Assembly (NCBI GenBank): GCA_029983755.1
Contig: JASBYX010000006.1
Span: 1 to 56,249 of the forward strand
Length of the DNA stretch: 56,249 bases
Reading direction: 5' to 3'
Origin: Anaerovoracaceae bacterium
GTDB taxonomy: Bacteria > Bacillota > Clostridia > Peptostreptococcales > Anaerovoracaceae
The notes below the pieces were generated by a model. The model saw only the letters and a program-made list of their open reading frames with translations, made no database searches and was not told the DNA's origin. The number at the start of each line of letters is the position of its first letter. The first letter of the stretch is position 1. Made by a program: the position numbers and the translations under genes. This document shows positions 17,303 to 24,556 of this stretch, one piece after another.

Positions 17303-17981
17303 CTTCCCCATTCGCTTTTAAGAAATCGTTTGCCTTAACAAAATATCCTCCTCCGAAAAATCCCCTATGGGCTGACAGTGGGCTTGGATGCACCCCTTCG
17401 AGTATGAGGTGTCTCCTTCCATCTATGAGGCTTTTCTTTGCCTTTGCAGGATTTCCCCAGAGTATGAAAACACAGGGTTTTTCCCTTTGTCCTAGAAGGC
17501 TGATTATGTGATCCGTGAGGACTTCCCAGCCCCTGCCCCGGTGGGAGCCCGCCTGCCCTGCTCTCACGGTGAGGCAGGTGTTCAGGAGCAGGGCGCCTCT
17601 CTCCGCCCAGGGTCTCAGGTCTCCGGAGAGGACCCCGACCTGTCCCTTCTTCTTTCCATCGACCCAGGTTCTGAAGTCGGGGTCCTCCCTGTAAAGCTCA
17701 ATGAAGATGTTGCGGAGAGAGGGGGGCAGGGGTACGCCCTTATTAACTGAAAAGGCGTATCCGTGAGCCTGACCAGGTCCATGATAGGGATCCTGACCCA
17801 AAATCACACACTTTGTATCTTCAAAGGAAGTTGTTTTTAGAGCGTTGAAAATGTCATTCATATCAGGATAAATCACCTTAGTCCTGTATTCTTGCGCCAA
17901 AAACTTCCTGAGATTCTGATAGTATTCCTTTTTAAACTCATCTGCAAGCAGCTCATCCCAGCTGTTTCCAATATTCACCAT
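17277..17981 (-). CDS. ung: Uracil-DNA glycosylase, family 1
   Basis: This enzyme removes uracil from DNA to start base-excision repair. The water-activating loop is GQDPYHGPGQAHGYAFSV (Asp and His visible), the uracil-binding LLLNTCLTVRAGQAGSH follows, and the minor-groove loop HPSPLSAHRGFFG is intact. The length of 234 residues is normal. The start ATG has AAAGGAAA upstream. The middle of the gene, 17521-17640, is about 72 percent GC by hand count, far above its surroundings. The 3' end appears to be the seed of a tandem repeat running towards lemA. Confidence 0.93.
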   Translation of the reverse strand: MVNIGNSWDELLADEFKKEYYQNLRKFLAQEYRTKVIYPDMNDIFNALKTTSFEDTKCVILGQDPYHGPGQAHGYAFSVNKGVPLPPSLRNIFIELYREDPDFRTWVDGKKKGQVGVLSGDLRPWAERGALLLNTCLTVRAGQAGSHRGRGWEVLTDHIISLLGQREKPCVFILWGNPAKAKKSLIDGRRHLILEGVHPSPLSAHRGFFGGGYFVKANDFLKANGEEPIDWRLE

Positions 17982-18004
17982 ACATATTTCCTTTCAAGTA
18001 TTCT

Positions 18005-18082
18005 GATCAAGTTTTCTGAAATTACACCCCGATCAAGTTTTCTAAAATGATATCCCGATCAAGTTTTCTAAAATGATACCTG
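18005..18082. repeat. Three 26-bp direct repeats upstream of ung
   Basis: GATCAAGTTTTCT begins at 18005, 18031 and 18057, exactly 26 bp apart. It is followed by GAAATTACACCCC, AAAATGATATCCC and AAAATGATACCTG. Units two and three differ by only two or three bases. Repeats of this style occur at the ends of IS21-family elements, but no transposase is present. Confidence 0.75.
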
Positions 18083-18149
18083 AGCTACTGTTTTGATGTT
18101 CTTTACTTTAGTTAGGCCTACCCCCGATACCGGGCTAGATACCTGGGCA

Positions 18150-18509
18150 TCAAGGTAAAAACGGTAATACGTATTTGATAAATGGAACTGTTGCTTTGAA
18201 GCTGTAATATTCAGCTACTCCCCATACCCAAATTGCAATAGTGGAAATGATCATAAGAATAATCGATATGCCAAGAATTACAAGTGTTTTGGTGACGGGC
18301 TTGAAGTAAAATCGATAACCCTTGATTAGAAAAAATAATATAAACGCTACTGAGCCGATTAGAGGCCCCGTTATAACCTCTATAAAAATCCAAACGGCAG
18401 GAGAAATGCCGTTCCTATCGCAGTTCACATACACGATGTAACAACAACAGATGAGAGATACAACAATCGAAGCCACCAAAATCGTTCCAAAGATGTAGAA
18501 AGTTGCCAT
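18150..18509 (-). CDS. Small membrane protein, unknown function
   Basis: The 119-residue protein has three strongly hydrophobic stretches: MATFYIFGTILVASIVVSLI, WIFIEVITGPLIGSVAFILF and LVILGISIILMIISTIAIWV. A short basic connector (KGYRFYFKPVTK) lies between the last two, and the N-terminal helix ends in a CCCY patch. I do not recognise a family. The ATG at 18509 has AAGGTGG about eight bases upstream; the frame extends 12 codons further without a better site. It is a lone minus-strand gene between the 26-bp repeats and the divergent DUF6873 gene. Confidence 0.6.
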   Translation of the reverse strand: MATFYIFGTILVASIVVSLICCCYIVYVNCDRNGISPAVWIFIEVITGPLIGSVAFILFFLIKGYRFYFKPVTKTLVILGISIILMIISTIAIWVWGVAEYYSFKATVPFIKYVLPFLP

Positions 18510-18647
18510 AATAGTCCACCTTTTTTCCTTTAAATAATTATGCAATATTAGACTTATATATTAAAATCTACCCTTTGGAGACACCTTAAAACAAATTTGT
18601 CCGATATTTCCGTGAAATCTATGACAATAGTGATTCAAATTCTGTGC

Positions 18648-18653
18648 TATAAT
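18648..18653 (+). promoter_or_regulatory. Extended -10 promoter abutting a start codon
   Basis: TGCTATAAT (TATAAT at 18648-18653) lies seven bases before the ATG at 18660. Transcription would start at or within one base of the start codon, giving a leaderless or nearly leaderless message. No clear -35 is seen, as expected for an extended -10 promoter. Confidence 0.5.
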
Positions 18654-18659
18654 AGACCC

Positions 18660-19436
18660 ATGAATGACAAAAGTACGTTTGCTGACCCCAGTAAAGTTAT
18701 AAAACAATCGGTGAATAATAGTAAAATAATACCTGTGAATAATAGTAAAATAGTAAAGGAAATTCCCTCAAAACTCGCTTTCATATCTCCAAATGCTTAC
18801 GATGAAACGAAAAGTGTTCTGAATGATTCAGGCTATTCTTTGATTGAGGTGTATAACCCCGGTCAGGTGTCAGAGTCTGTGGAAACCCACCCTGATATTT
18901 TCATTTGCAAGCAGGAGTTTGCAGCTGAGGATATTTATCAAGGGGACCTTAAGCATCTTTCAACAAAATACCCCGGTGAGGCCTGCTATAACGCCTGCGT
19001 TTCGGGGGAGTTTTTCGTTCATAATCTGAAAATAACCGAGCCCTCACTTATTTCTTGGGCTGATTCGAAAGGCCTGAGAAAAGTCCATGTACCTCAAGGG
19101 TATACTAGGTGCAACCTGCTCCCCATCAGCCCCATAAGTTTTATAACAGAGGATGTGGGAATATGGACGGCTTTGAAAAAGCATACTGATATGGATGTCC
19201 TTAAAGTCTCAGGAAAAGCAACAATACTCCCCGGACACCCTTACGGTTTTTTGCCTGGCTCAGCTGGAATAATTCGAGATAGCTTTGGAGAAGCAGCTGT
19301 TTTGTTCAACGGAGATATTAGAAGACACCCGGATTATCCTGCCATTGAGAATTTCATAGGAAAATACGGTTTAAATATTATTGGAATTCCCGACAAGCCT
19401 CTTGTGGATATTGGGAGCATAATCTGCATAAATTAG
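18660..19436 (+). CDS. DUF6873 family protein
   Basis: The product is about 258 residues. Segments such as SKLAFISPNAYDETKSVL, KVHVPQGYTRCNLLPISPI, LPGHPYGFLPGSAGIIRD and LVDIGSIICIN match what I know as the DUF6873 GME-fold family (related in fold to amidinotransferases). No catalytic role is established. The first 40 residues are low-complexity and include an in-frame eight-residue duplication (VNNSKIIP then VNNSKIVK; 18-bp exact repeat at 18711 and 18735), so the true start may be later, at one of the GTG codons there. It is followed after 28 bp by a radical SAM gene, probably in the same transcript. Confidence 0.6.
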   Translation: MNDKSTFADPSKVIKQSVNNSKIIPVNNSKIVKEIPSKLAFISPNAYDETKSVLNDSGYSLIEVYNPGQVSESVETHPDIFICKQEFAAEDIYQGDLKHLSTKYPGEACYNACVSGEFFVHNLKITEPSLISWADSKGLRKVHVPQGYTRCNLLPISPISFITEDVGIWTALKKHTDMDVLKVSGKATILPGHPYGFLPGSAGIIRDSFGEAAVLFNGDIRRHPDYPAIENFIGKYGLNIIGIPDKPLVDIGSIICIN

Positions 19437-19464
19437 TTTTAGGAAGGATTAGAAAGGCTATCGG

Positions 19465-20499
19465 ATGAAGACACACGCTATCATTCCAATTTTTATACCC
19501 CACAACGGGTGCCCTAACGACTGCGTTTTCTGCAATCAGAGGCGTATAACTTCACGTATGGCTTCACCAACGGAATCAGAAGTGAGACAGACAATAGATG
19601 AGTGGCTAACGACCCTTGGAGAGGTACCTAACGTTTCTGTGGCGTTTTACGGTGGAAGCTTTACTGCCATTCCCATAGAGGATCAAAAGAGATATTTGAG
19701 GATAGCATCTGAATACAAGGATGCCGGTAAGATTTCCGAAATCCATCTATCCACACGACCCGATTGCATAGACAATGAGATTTTGGGTGTTTTGGAACAT
19801 TATCAGGTGGATCTCATAGAACTTGGCTGTCAATCCTTTGATGATGGGGTTTTGGCTGCAGTGAAGAGAGGACATGGCGTTGATGCCATTTATAAGGCTT
19901 GTGAACTTATCAAATCCGGGGGATTTCGTCTTGGGATACAGTTAATGGTTGGGCTGCCCGGTAGCAGCTTTGAAATAGATGTGAAATCTGCCTTGCTTGC
20001 AGGAGAGCTTAGGCCCGAAGTAGCTAGAATATATCCTACAATTGTGATTGAAGATACAGAGCTTTTAGATATGGTTATTGCTGAAGATTATGTGCCTCTC
20101 ACCATACCCGAGGCAGTCTTAAGAAGTAAAGAAATGCTGAAGATTCTGAGAGGCTATGGTGTGAATGTCATAAGAATCGGTCTTAAGGCTTCTGATCTAA
20201 TTACCGGGGATGGGTATCTCACCGGAACTACTTTTCATCCTGCCTTTCGTCAGCTTGTGGAGGGTAGCATTGCACGGGATGAAATCGAAAAACAGTTGGT
20301 TCAGCAGCTTCGGCTTGCTCCAACTGAAGACACTATCGCCCAGTGCACCGCAGCACCGAAGAGCTTCTCAAATCTTATTGGGCACAAAGGTGAGAATCGC
20401 AGCTATTTTGTTGAAAAGTATCCTAACATAAGATTTGTTTTCAAGGAAGATAAGACCCTTGAAGAGGGAAAGTACGTCCTCATAAGAACTCAATCATAA
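19465..20499 (+). CDS. Radical SAM protein, Elp3/HemN-like
   Basis: This is a 344-residue radical S-adenosylmethionine enzyme. The [4Fe-4S] cluster motif is CPNDCVFC (CX3CX2C) at about residues 16-23. FYGGSFTAIP is the SAM-contacting GGE-like strand, and STRPDCI with IELGCQSFDD follow the Elp3/coproporphyrinogen-oxidase-like pattern, as does LMVGLPGSS. It lacks a GNAT domain, so it is not full Elp3. It resembles the Firmicute radical SAM proteins often annotated only by superfamily. The ATG at 19465 follows AGAAAGG. It lies 28 bp after DUF6873. The substrate is unknown. Confidence 0.78.
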   Translation: MKTHAIIPIFIPHNGCPNDCVFCNQRRITSRMASPTESEVRQTIDEWLTTLGEVPNVSVAFYGGSFTAIPIEDQKRYLRIASEYKDAGKISEIHLSTRPDCIDNEILGVLEHYQVDLIELGCQSFDDGVLAAVKRGHGVDAIYKACELIKSGGFRLGIQLMVGLPGSSFEIDVKSALLAGELRPEVARIYPTIVIEDTELLDMVIAEDYVPLTIPEAVLRSKEMLKILRGYGVNVIRIGLKASDLITGDGYLTGTTFHPAFRQLVEGSIARDEIEKQLVQQLRLAPTEDTIAQCTAAPKSFSNLIGHKGENRSYFVEKYPNIRFVFKEDKTLEEGKYVLIRTQS

Positions 20500-20534
20500 T
20501 AAAATGCGTGATAGCTTTATCAGTTGCAACAGAA

Positions 20535-20744
20535 TTACTTCCACTGCATTACGAGTTTCCTTTTATGTTCCGCGCAATCAGATAGATATAAATTTATCAG
20601 AGTCTGATACGGTATACCTAAATTCCTTGATTGTTCTTTAAAGTAGTCAACAGTATCACTGTTGATATTAATGGTAATTTGCTTCTTAAGCTTTTTTGCA
20701 TAAGGATTTTTTTTGGATTTAGAAAAATCATATTCTTCACGCAT
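20535..20744 (-). CDS. BrnA-like antitoxin (orphan)
   Basis: The 69-residue protein begins MREEYDFSKSKKNPYAKKLK and continues KKQITININSDTVDYFKE, then a helix with GIPYQTLINLYLSDCA. This is the BrnA pattern: a basic linker followed by a ribbon-helix-helix DNA-binding unit. BrnA normally follows and neutralises BrnT, an RNase-like toxin. Here the upstream toxin is reduced to an 18-codon stub (20750-20806). The ATG at 20744 has GAGGTG six bases ahead, and that Shine-Dalgarno overlaps the stub's stop codon. The gene may persist as a repressor or as an anti-addiction remnant. Confidence 0.75.
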   Translation of the reverse strand: MREEYDFSKSKKNPYAKKLKKQITININSDTVDYFKEQSRNLGIPYQTLINLYLSDCAEHKRKLVMQWK

Positions 20745-20749
20745 TTTTA

Positions 20750-20806
20750 TCACCTCGCTGTTAAATAGAATTTGCTTTCATCCCATTCGAACACTATTGT
20801 TTCCAT
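20750..20806 (-). pseudogene. BrnT toxin remnant (N-terminal stub)
   Basis: Eighteen codons read METIVFEWDESKFYLTAR and then stop. BrnT toxins typically begin with an FEWDE(N)K strand, which is clearly present. The rest of the toxin (about 70 residues) is missing. The stub ends in the ribosome site of the brnA-like gene, as if an internal deletion joined the toxin start to its 3' junction. Confidence 0.65.
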
Positions 20807-20916
20807 AACTAAATTATACTTATTATATAATTATTTGTCAACTATAGTTATGAGCTTTTTCTAGATTTTTTAATCAATCAAACATTAAACTCGAGTAAAG
20901 CATTCCAACAAAATAG

Positions 20917-20945
20917 TTGTAAACCCCCACGCAACAGGTTAGAAT
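20917..20945 (+). promoter_or_regulatory. Promoter of ACT/UPF0210 operon
   Basis: TTGTAA at 20917-20922, a 17-nt spacer and TAGAAT at 20940-20945. The ACT-domain gene starts about 100 nt downstream with AAGGAG. Confidence 0.5.
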
Positions 20946-21046
20946 AGATAGAGAATTTCTAATGAAAATGATAATCACAACATTATCATGCACTATTGAG
21001 ATATAACGCTTAATCAAGGCTTAAACTAAAAACAAGGAGATTAATT

Positions 21047-21322
21047 ATGACAAACACAGAACGCGCCGTTGTAACAGTTATCGGTAAAGACCGGGTTGGA
21101 ATACTTGCAGAGGTTTCTGCAGGATGCGCCGAGGCAGGTGCCAATGTCATCGAAGTGACCCAGAGCGTACTTGACGGATATTTCTGTATGGTAATGATAA
21201 TAGACATCGGAAAAATCTCAGTCCAACTTGACAAGCTTCAACAAAACATCGAGGCTCGAGTTCCATCCATGGTTGTTCACGTTATGCACCAGAACATTTT
21301 TGATTCCATGCACAGAATTTAG
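21047..21322 (+). CDS. ACT domain protein, UPF0237 family
   Basis: The 91-residue protein is a single ACT domain: AVVTVIGKDRVGILAEVSAG, the helix CAEAGANVIEVTQSV, and the strand YFCMVMIIDIG. It closely follows UPF0237, a stand-alone ACT protein presumed to bind a small molecule such as an amino acid. The start ATG follows AAGGAGATTAATT. It is immediately upstream (10 bp) of the UPF0210 gene, a strictly conserved pairing in many Firmicutes, so it is probably a regulatory subunit or sensor for that protein. The ligand is unknown. Confidence 0.88.
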   Translation: MTNTERAVVTVIGKDRVGILAEVSAGCAEAGANVIEVTQSVLDGYFCMVMIIDIGKISVQLDKLQQNIEARVPSMVVHVMHQNIFDSMHRI

Positions 21323-21332
21323 GAGGCCGCCC

Positions 21333-22712
21333 ATGCTGAACATGACCGATGTAATAGAAACCATTACCATGATTCAAGAGGAGAAGCTGGATATCAGAAC
21401 TATAACTATGGGGATATCCCTTCTGGACTGTGCCGATGCAGACATCGACAAATCATGCGAAAAAATCTACAACAAAATACTTGCAAAGGCTAAGGATCTG
21501 GTTCCTGTGGGTGAGGCTATCGAGAAAAAGTACGGTATTCCAATTGTGAATAAGCGAATCTCGGTTACGCCAATCTCCATGCTCCTTGCAATTTCCGGCG
21601 GCAACCCTGTCAAATATGCTCAGGTCTTGGACAAGGCTGCCAAAGCAATAGGCGTGAATTTTGTCGGAGGCTACTCTGCCCTGGTTCAGAAAGGTTTTGC
21701 AGCCGGAGACAGGTCACTCATTGAGTCCATTCCTGAAGCTCTTTCAGAAACTGAGTTTGTCTGCTCATCAGTGAATGTCGGGTCAACCCGTGCCGGAATA
21801 AACATGGATGCCGTTGCTCTCATGGGCAACAAAATAGTTGAAACCGCTAGGTTTACGGCTGATCGTCAGTGCATCGGTGCAGCGAAGCTTGTGGTTTTCT
21901 GCAATGCCGTTGAAGATAATCCATTCATGGCAGGAGCTTTTCACGGTGTTGGAGAGGCTGACTGTGTTCTAAGTGTTGGAGTATCAGGGCCCGGAGTAGT
22001 TCGCTCTGCCCTTGCAAAAATGAACCTTTCTGAAAAGGATAGCCTCAAAGTCGCAACAATGAATGAGGTTGCAGAATTAATCAAAAAAACAGCTTTTAAA
22101 ATTACTCGTATGGGTCAGCTTGTGGGCAGTGAGGCTGCGAAATCTCTAGGTGTTCCATTTGGTATCGTGGATCTTTCCCTTGCACCTACACCAGCCGTAG
22201 GCGATTCTGTGGCGCACATACTTGAAGAAATAGGTCTTGAAGAATGTGGAACTCATGGAACTACAGCTGCCCTTGCCTTGCTAAACGACGCAGTCAAAAA
22301 GGGAGGTGTCATGGCTTCGTCAAGTGTCGGTGGACTTTCCGGAGCTTTCATCCCGGTCACTGAGGATGCGGGAATGATATCAGCAGCTCGCTCAGGAACC
22401 CTGACGATTGAAAAGCTCGAGGCTATGACCGCTGTTTGCTCTGTAGGCCTTGATATGATTGTTGTTCCGGGAGATACAAGTCCTGAAACCATCTCAGCAA
22501 TTATCGCTGATGAGGCAGCCATTGGAATGGTGAATTCAAAGACTACTGCAGTAAGGCTTATACCTGCCATCGGCCTTTCCGATAAGGATGAACTTAATTT
22601 TGGAGGACTTCTAGGTAGCGGCCCTGTTATGAAGCTTCACACCAAATCCCCTGCTAAAATGATAAGCCGTGGCGGCAGAATCCCTGCGCCTCTGCAAAGT
22701 CTAAAGAACTAA
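21333..22712 (+). CDS. UPF0210 / PFL (DUF711) family protein
   Basis: The 459-residue protein begins MLNMTDVIETITMIQEEKLD and contains IRTITMGISLLDCADAD, VNVGSTRAGINMDAV, FHGVGEADCVLSVGVSGPG and the C-terminal SRGGRIPAPLQSLKN, all typical of UPF0210 (DUF711). The family is related in fold to glycyl-radical-type PFL proteins, but no activity is established. The ATG at 21333 has AGGAGG six bases ahead; the much longer open frame upstream overlaps the ACT gene and is not used. The last codons (CTGCAAAGTCTAAAG) are repeated downstream in a tandem array. A terminator follows at about 22897-22937. Confidence 0.88.
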   Translation: MLNMTDVIETITMIQEEKLDIRTITMGISLLDCADADIDKSCEKIYNKILAKAKDLVPVGEAIEKKYGIPIVNKRISVTPISMLLAISGGNPVKYAQVLDKAAKAIGVNFVGGYSALVQKGFAAGDRSLIESIPEALSETEFVCSSVNVGSTRAGINMDAVALMGNKIVETARFTADRQCIGAAKLVVFCNAVEDNPFMAGAFHGVGEADCVLSVGVSGPGVVRSALAKMNLSEKDSLKVATMNEVAELIKKTAFKITRMGQLVGSEAAKSLGVPFGIVDLSLAPTPAVGDSVAHILEEIGLEECGTHGTTAALALLNDAVKKGGVMASSSVGGLSGAFIPVTEDAGMISAARSGTLTIEKLEAMTAVCSVGLDMIVVPGDTSPETISAIIADEAAIGMVNSKTTAVRLIPAIGLSDKDELNFGGLLGSGPVMKLHTKSPAKMISRGGRIPAPLQSLKN

Positions 22713-22838
22713 GTGAGATGGCATAACCCCTGCACCACTGCAAAGTCTAAATAACTGGCTGGGTTGGCAGAGTCCCTAGAACTAGCTGGGTTGGCAGAGT
22801 CCCTAGAACTAGCTGGGTTGGCAAAGTCCCTTCAACAC
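22682..22838. repeat. Repeat tract grown from the UPF0210 3' end
   Basis: The gene's last 30 bp plus 15 bp of downstream sequence (22682-22727) recur at 22728-22773. CCCTGC..CTGCAAAGTCTAAA.AACT is shared and GCATAACCC becomes GCAGAGTCCC. Then a 27-bp unit, GCTGGGTTGGCAGAGTCCCT plus AGAACTA, repeats at 22758, 22785 and 22812. The shorter units look like the longer one with about 19 bp lost. Confidence 0.75.
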
Positions 22839-22896
22839 TACAATGTGTGAAGTTCAACTTATGTCATCTTATACAATCTGATGCAATAAATCAAAA

Positions 22897-22940
22897 GCCC
22901 CTCAGCACCGGCACTCCGGAAATGAGGGGTATTTTATTTA
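22897..22940 (+). terminator. Terminator of ACT/UPF0210 operon
   Basis: CCCCTCA at 22898-22904 pairs with TGAGGGG at 22923-22929. An inner CCGG/CCGG pairing lies in the loop, and TATTTTATTTATTTT follows. It ends the plus-strand transcript immediately before the 40-bp array. Confidence 0.8.
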
Positions 22941-22950
22941 TTTTAGAACA

Positions 22951-23190
22951 TTGGAAGTATATTTCCAACTTAGCTGGAATTTTCAACATATTGGAAGTAT
23001 ATTTCCAACTTTACCTTATTTTTATAAATATTGGAATTATATTTCCAACTTGGTCATGATTTCTCATATATTGGAAGTATATTTCCAATTTAGCTGCAAT
23101 TTTCGACATATTGGAAGTATATTTCCATCTTAATCATAATTGATCACATCTTTGAAGTATATTTCAATCTATAAAGTTCTCATACATTCT
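22951..23190. repeat. Six exact 40-bp units with a dyad core
   Basis: Units begin at 22951, 22991, 23031, 23071, 23111 and 23151, with no length variation. The first 20 bp of each is TTGGAAGTATATTTCCAACT or close. Its core TTGGAA-N6-TTCCAA is a dyad and as RNA would be a 6-bp stem with a 6-nt loop. The second 20 bp is AT-rich and variable, yet units 1 and 4 share 18 of 20 bases there. Unit 6 has a compensatory G-C to T-A change in the stem. The period is not a multiple of three, so it is not coding. It lies between two facing terminators. Confidence 0.9.
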
Positions 23191-23196
23191 TTTATC

Positions 23197-23241
23197 AAAA
23201 AACCTACATTACTTCACATCCGTGAGCAATGTAGGCTTTTA
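23197..23241 (-). terminator. Terminator after PIN-domain gene
   Basis: CCTACATT at 23203-23210 pairs with AATGTAGG at 23228-23235. On the minus strand the stem is followed by GTTTTTT. It closes the Xre-ImmA-PIN transcript, facing the UPF0210 terminator across the 40-bp array. A weaker T-run (CTTTT) on the plus side allows two-way action. Confidence 0.8.
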
Positions 23242-23274
23242 TAATTCAAGTTATTTCGGGCTGACCTAATACCC

Positions 23275-23805
23275 TCATTTCTTATTGTGGAGATACTCAG
23301 TAAAAGACTTTGCACCAATCTTTCTTTTCTTTCTTAACATTTCTTTCCAAATCAAATTCCCCTCTTTTTCCGAAATAAATCCTCTCTCTAGCGCTTCGAC
23401 AAGTATATCACCTGTCGTAACATGTTTTAATGAATACTCTTTTACATATTTAGCAACATCCCTTAAGTTATTGCTAACTAATATTCCATTGTACTTTTTA
23501 GCTAAAGAAATTGAAGCAGCCTCCCCTCTTCCAATCACTTTATTATTGTTTGATAAAGTTGTCAATGACCTATATATAGCATATTCTTCAGATCCTATAT
23601 CAATAGCCATAACAATAGCAGTACCCTTATGTATCAGTTGATCTATTCTTGTTTTCAATTGTGGGATTCTCGGATTATCAATTTCATCATAAACTTGTTT
23701 GGGTATCACTATTCTTCCAGAATACATTTTTTCCAATAAGCACTCATTCTTAACCCACAAAAAGGCACAGATACAATCTGTATCGAAAAATATAGAATTA
23801 GTCAA
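23275..23805 (-). CDS. PIN-like domain protein (putative RNase toxin)
   Basis: The product is about 176 residues. The N-terminus IFFDTDCICAFLWVKNECLL has the first PIN acidic residue. The middle VIGRGEAASISLAKKYNGIL supplies the E-A-A-S helix, and LVSNNLRDVAKYV replaces the usual D-D loop (T-x-D) with S-N-N-L-R-D. Together these fit a PIN nuclease with an intact-looking acidic set. A TTG at 23805 overlaps the peptidase stop and has GGGGAGG nine bases ahead; ATGs at 23826 and 23835 are alternatives. It is the last gene of an Xre-ImmA-PIN unit, so toxin or defence nuclease activity is inferred. Confidence 0.68.
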   Translation of the reverse strand: MTNSIFFDTDCICAFLWVKNECLLEKMYSGRIVIPKQVYDEIDNPRIPQLKTRIDQLIHKGTAIVMAIDIGSEEYAIYRSLTTLSNNNKVIGRGEAASISLAKKYNGILVSNNLRDVAKYVKEYSLKHVTTGDILVEALERGFISEKEGNLIWKEMLRKKRKIGAKSFTEYLHNKK

Positions 23806-24556
23806 GAAGCACTTCCTCCCCTTCATCAATTCCATAGACTATATCATCCCTAAATGCATCTAATAACAATTCTTCATACTTTCCTTGTGAAATTCTATCC
23901 TCATCCAATAGTTTCTCGGATGCAGTTATATAATAGCCCAAAACGATTTCCTTTTTATTTCCTATTGTGGAACGATATAGCGCTGTGTCATAACCTAACT
24001 TTGCTGCAGTCTCGATAACGGACACATCCATATCTTTTACTTGGTTCTTTTTAAGATACCCGTCGCTTAGCAGTCTATATAGAGTAGCCTTGTGACTTAC
24101 ACCGTAATATTGTCCAATTTTTATGACATCTTCTATTCCTAGACAAGTTTTATTCCCTAGCAACTTAATATCTTCAATCATAGAATATAGTGAAGAAGAT
24201 GGGATCAGAAAATAAGATGCAAATTGATCCGCCTTTTTTTCAATCTCATCCCCGCTCCCAATAGCAATTGGACTGACTGAATTTGTAGTCGAATCATCGA
24301 AATACATATGATACAGTTCATGGGCTAATGAAAATCTTTGTCTTCCAACTGACATATCTGAATTTATAGCTATTACATATGATGATTTCCCCTTAAAGCA
24401 TATACCACTTATATTTTCCCCAAGGGAATAAAATACAAGTGTGAGTTTTTCGATTCTTTGAACAAGCTTAAAAATATCGATGGGCGACTCACTATCCTCT
24501 CCCAATGATTTCCTTAGGCTATATGCCTTATTGCTCAAATCCATCTTGTCTATCAT
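23798..24556 (-). CDS. ImmA/IrrE family metallo-endopeptidase
   Basis: The 252-residue protein carries a zinc-protease motif, RFSLAHELYHMYF (HExxH), with the downstream glutamate region KKADQFASYFLIPS, as in ImmA/IrrE (COG2856). Such proteases cleave repressors or antitoxins in mobile-element and stress switches. The N-terminal LRKSLGEDSESPIDIFKLV is the usual lead-in. The ATG follows the stop of the Xre gene directly (TAGATG) and its own 3' end overlaps the PIN start, so translation of all three genes is coupled. The likely substrate is the neighbouring Xre regulator. Confidence 0.85.
   Translation of the reverse strand: MIDKMDLSNKAYSLRKSLGEDSESPIDIFKLVQRIEKLTLVFYSLGENISGICFKGKSSYVIAINSDMSVGRQRFSLAHELYHMYFDDSTTNSVSPIAIGSGDEIEKKADQFASYFLIPSSSLYSMIEDIKLLGNKTCLGIEDVIKIGQYYGVSHKATLYRLLSDGYLKKNQVKDMDVSVIETAAKLGYDTALYRSTIGNKKEIVLGYYITASEKLLDEDRISQGKYEELLLDAFRDDIVYGIDEGEEVLLD

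Noticed and set aside
20905..20920. CAACAAAATA motif seen at several places (2087, 11970, 20906, 26127, 34027)
   Set aside because: Some copies fall inside conserved codons and the motif is AT-rich, so chance is likely. Only the exact inverse pair at 34027/34497 was kept.
22951..23133. Plus-strand open frame through the 40-bp array
   Set aside because: The 40-bp period is not divisible by three, the peptide changes frame content each unit, and there is no ribosome site.
22951..23190. CRISPR array
   Set aside because: The repeats are only 20 bp and dyad-symmetric, the intervening 20-bp parts are AT-rich with two of them alike, the last units decay together, and there are no cas genes nearby.
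22951..23805. Type III toxin-antitoxin (repeat RNA plus toxin)
   Set aside because: ToxI-type arrays precede the toxin on the same strand with a terminator between them. Here the array is beyond the 3' end of the PIN gene and the terminator faces the other way. The PIN fold is also not a ToxN type. The link is kept only as an open question.
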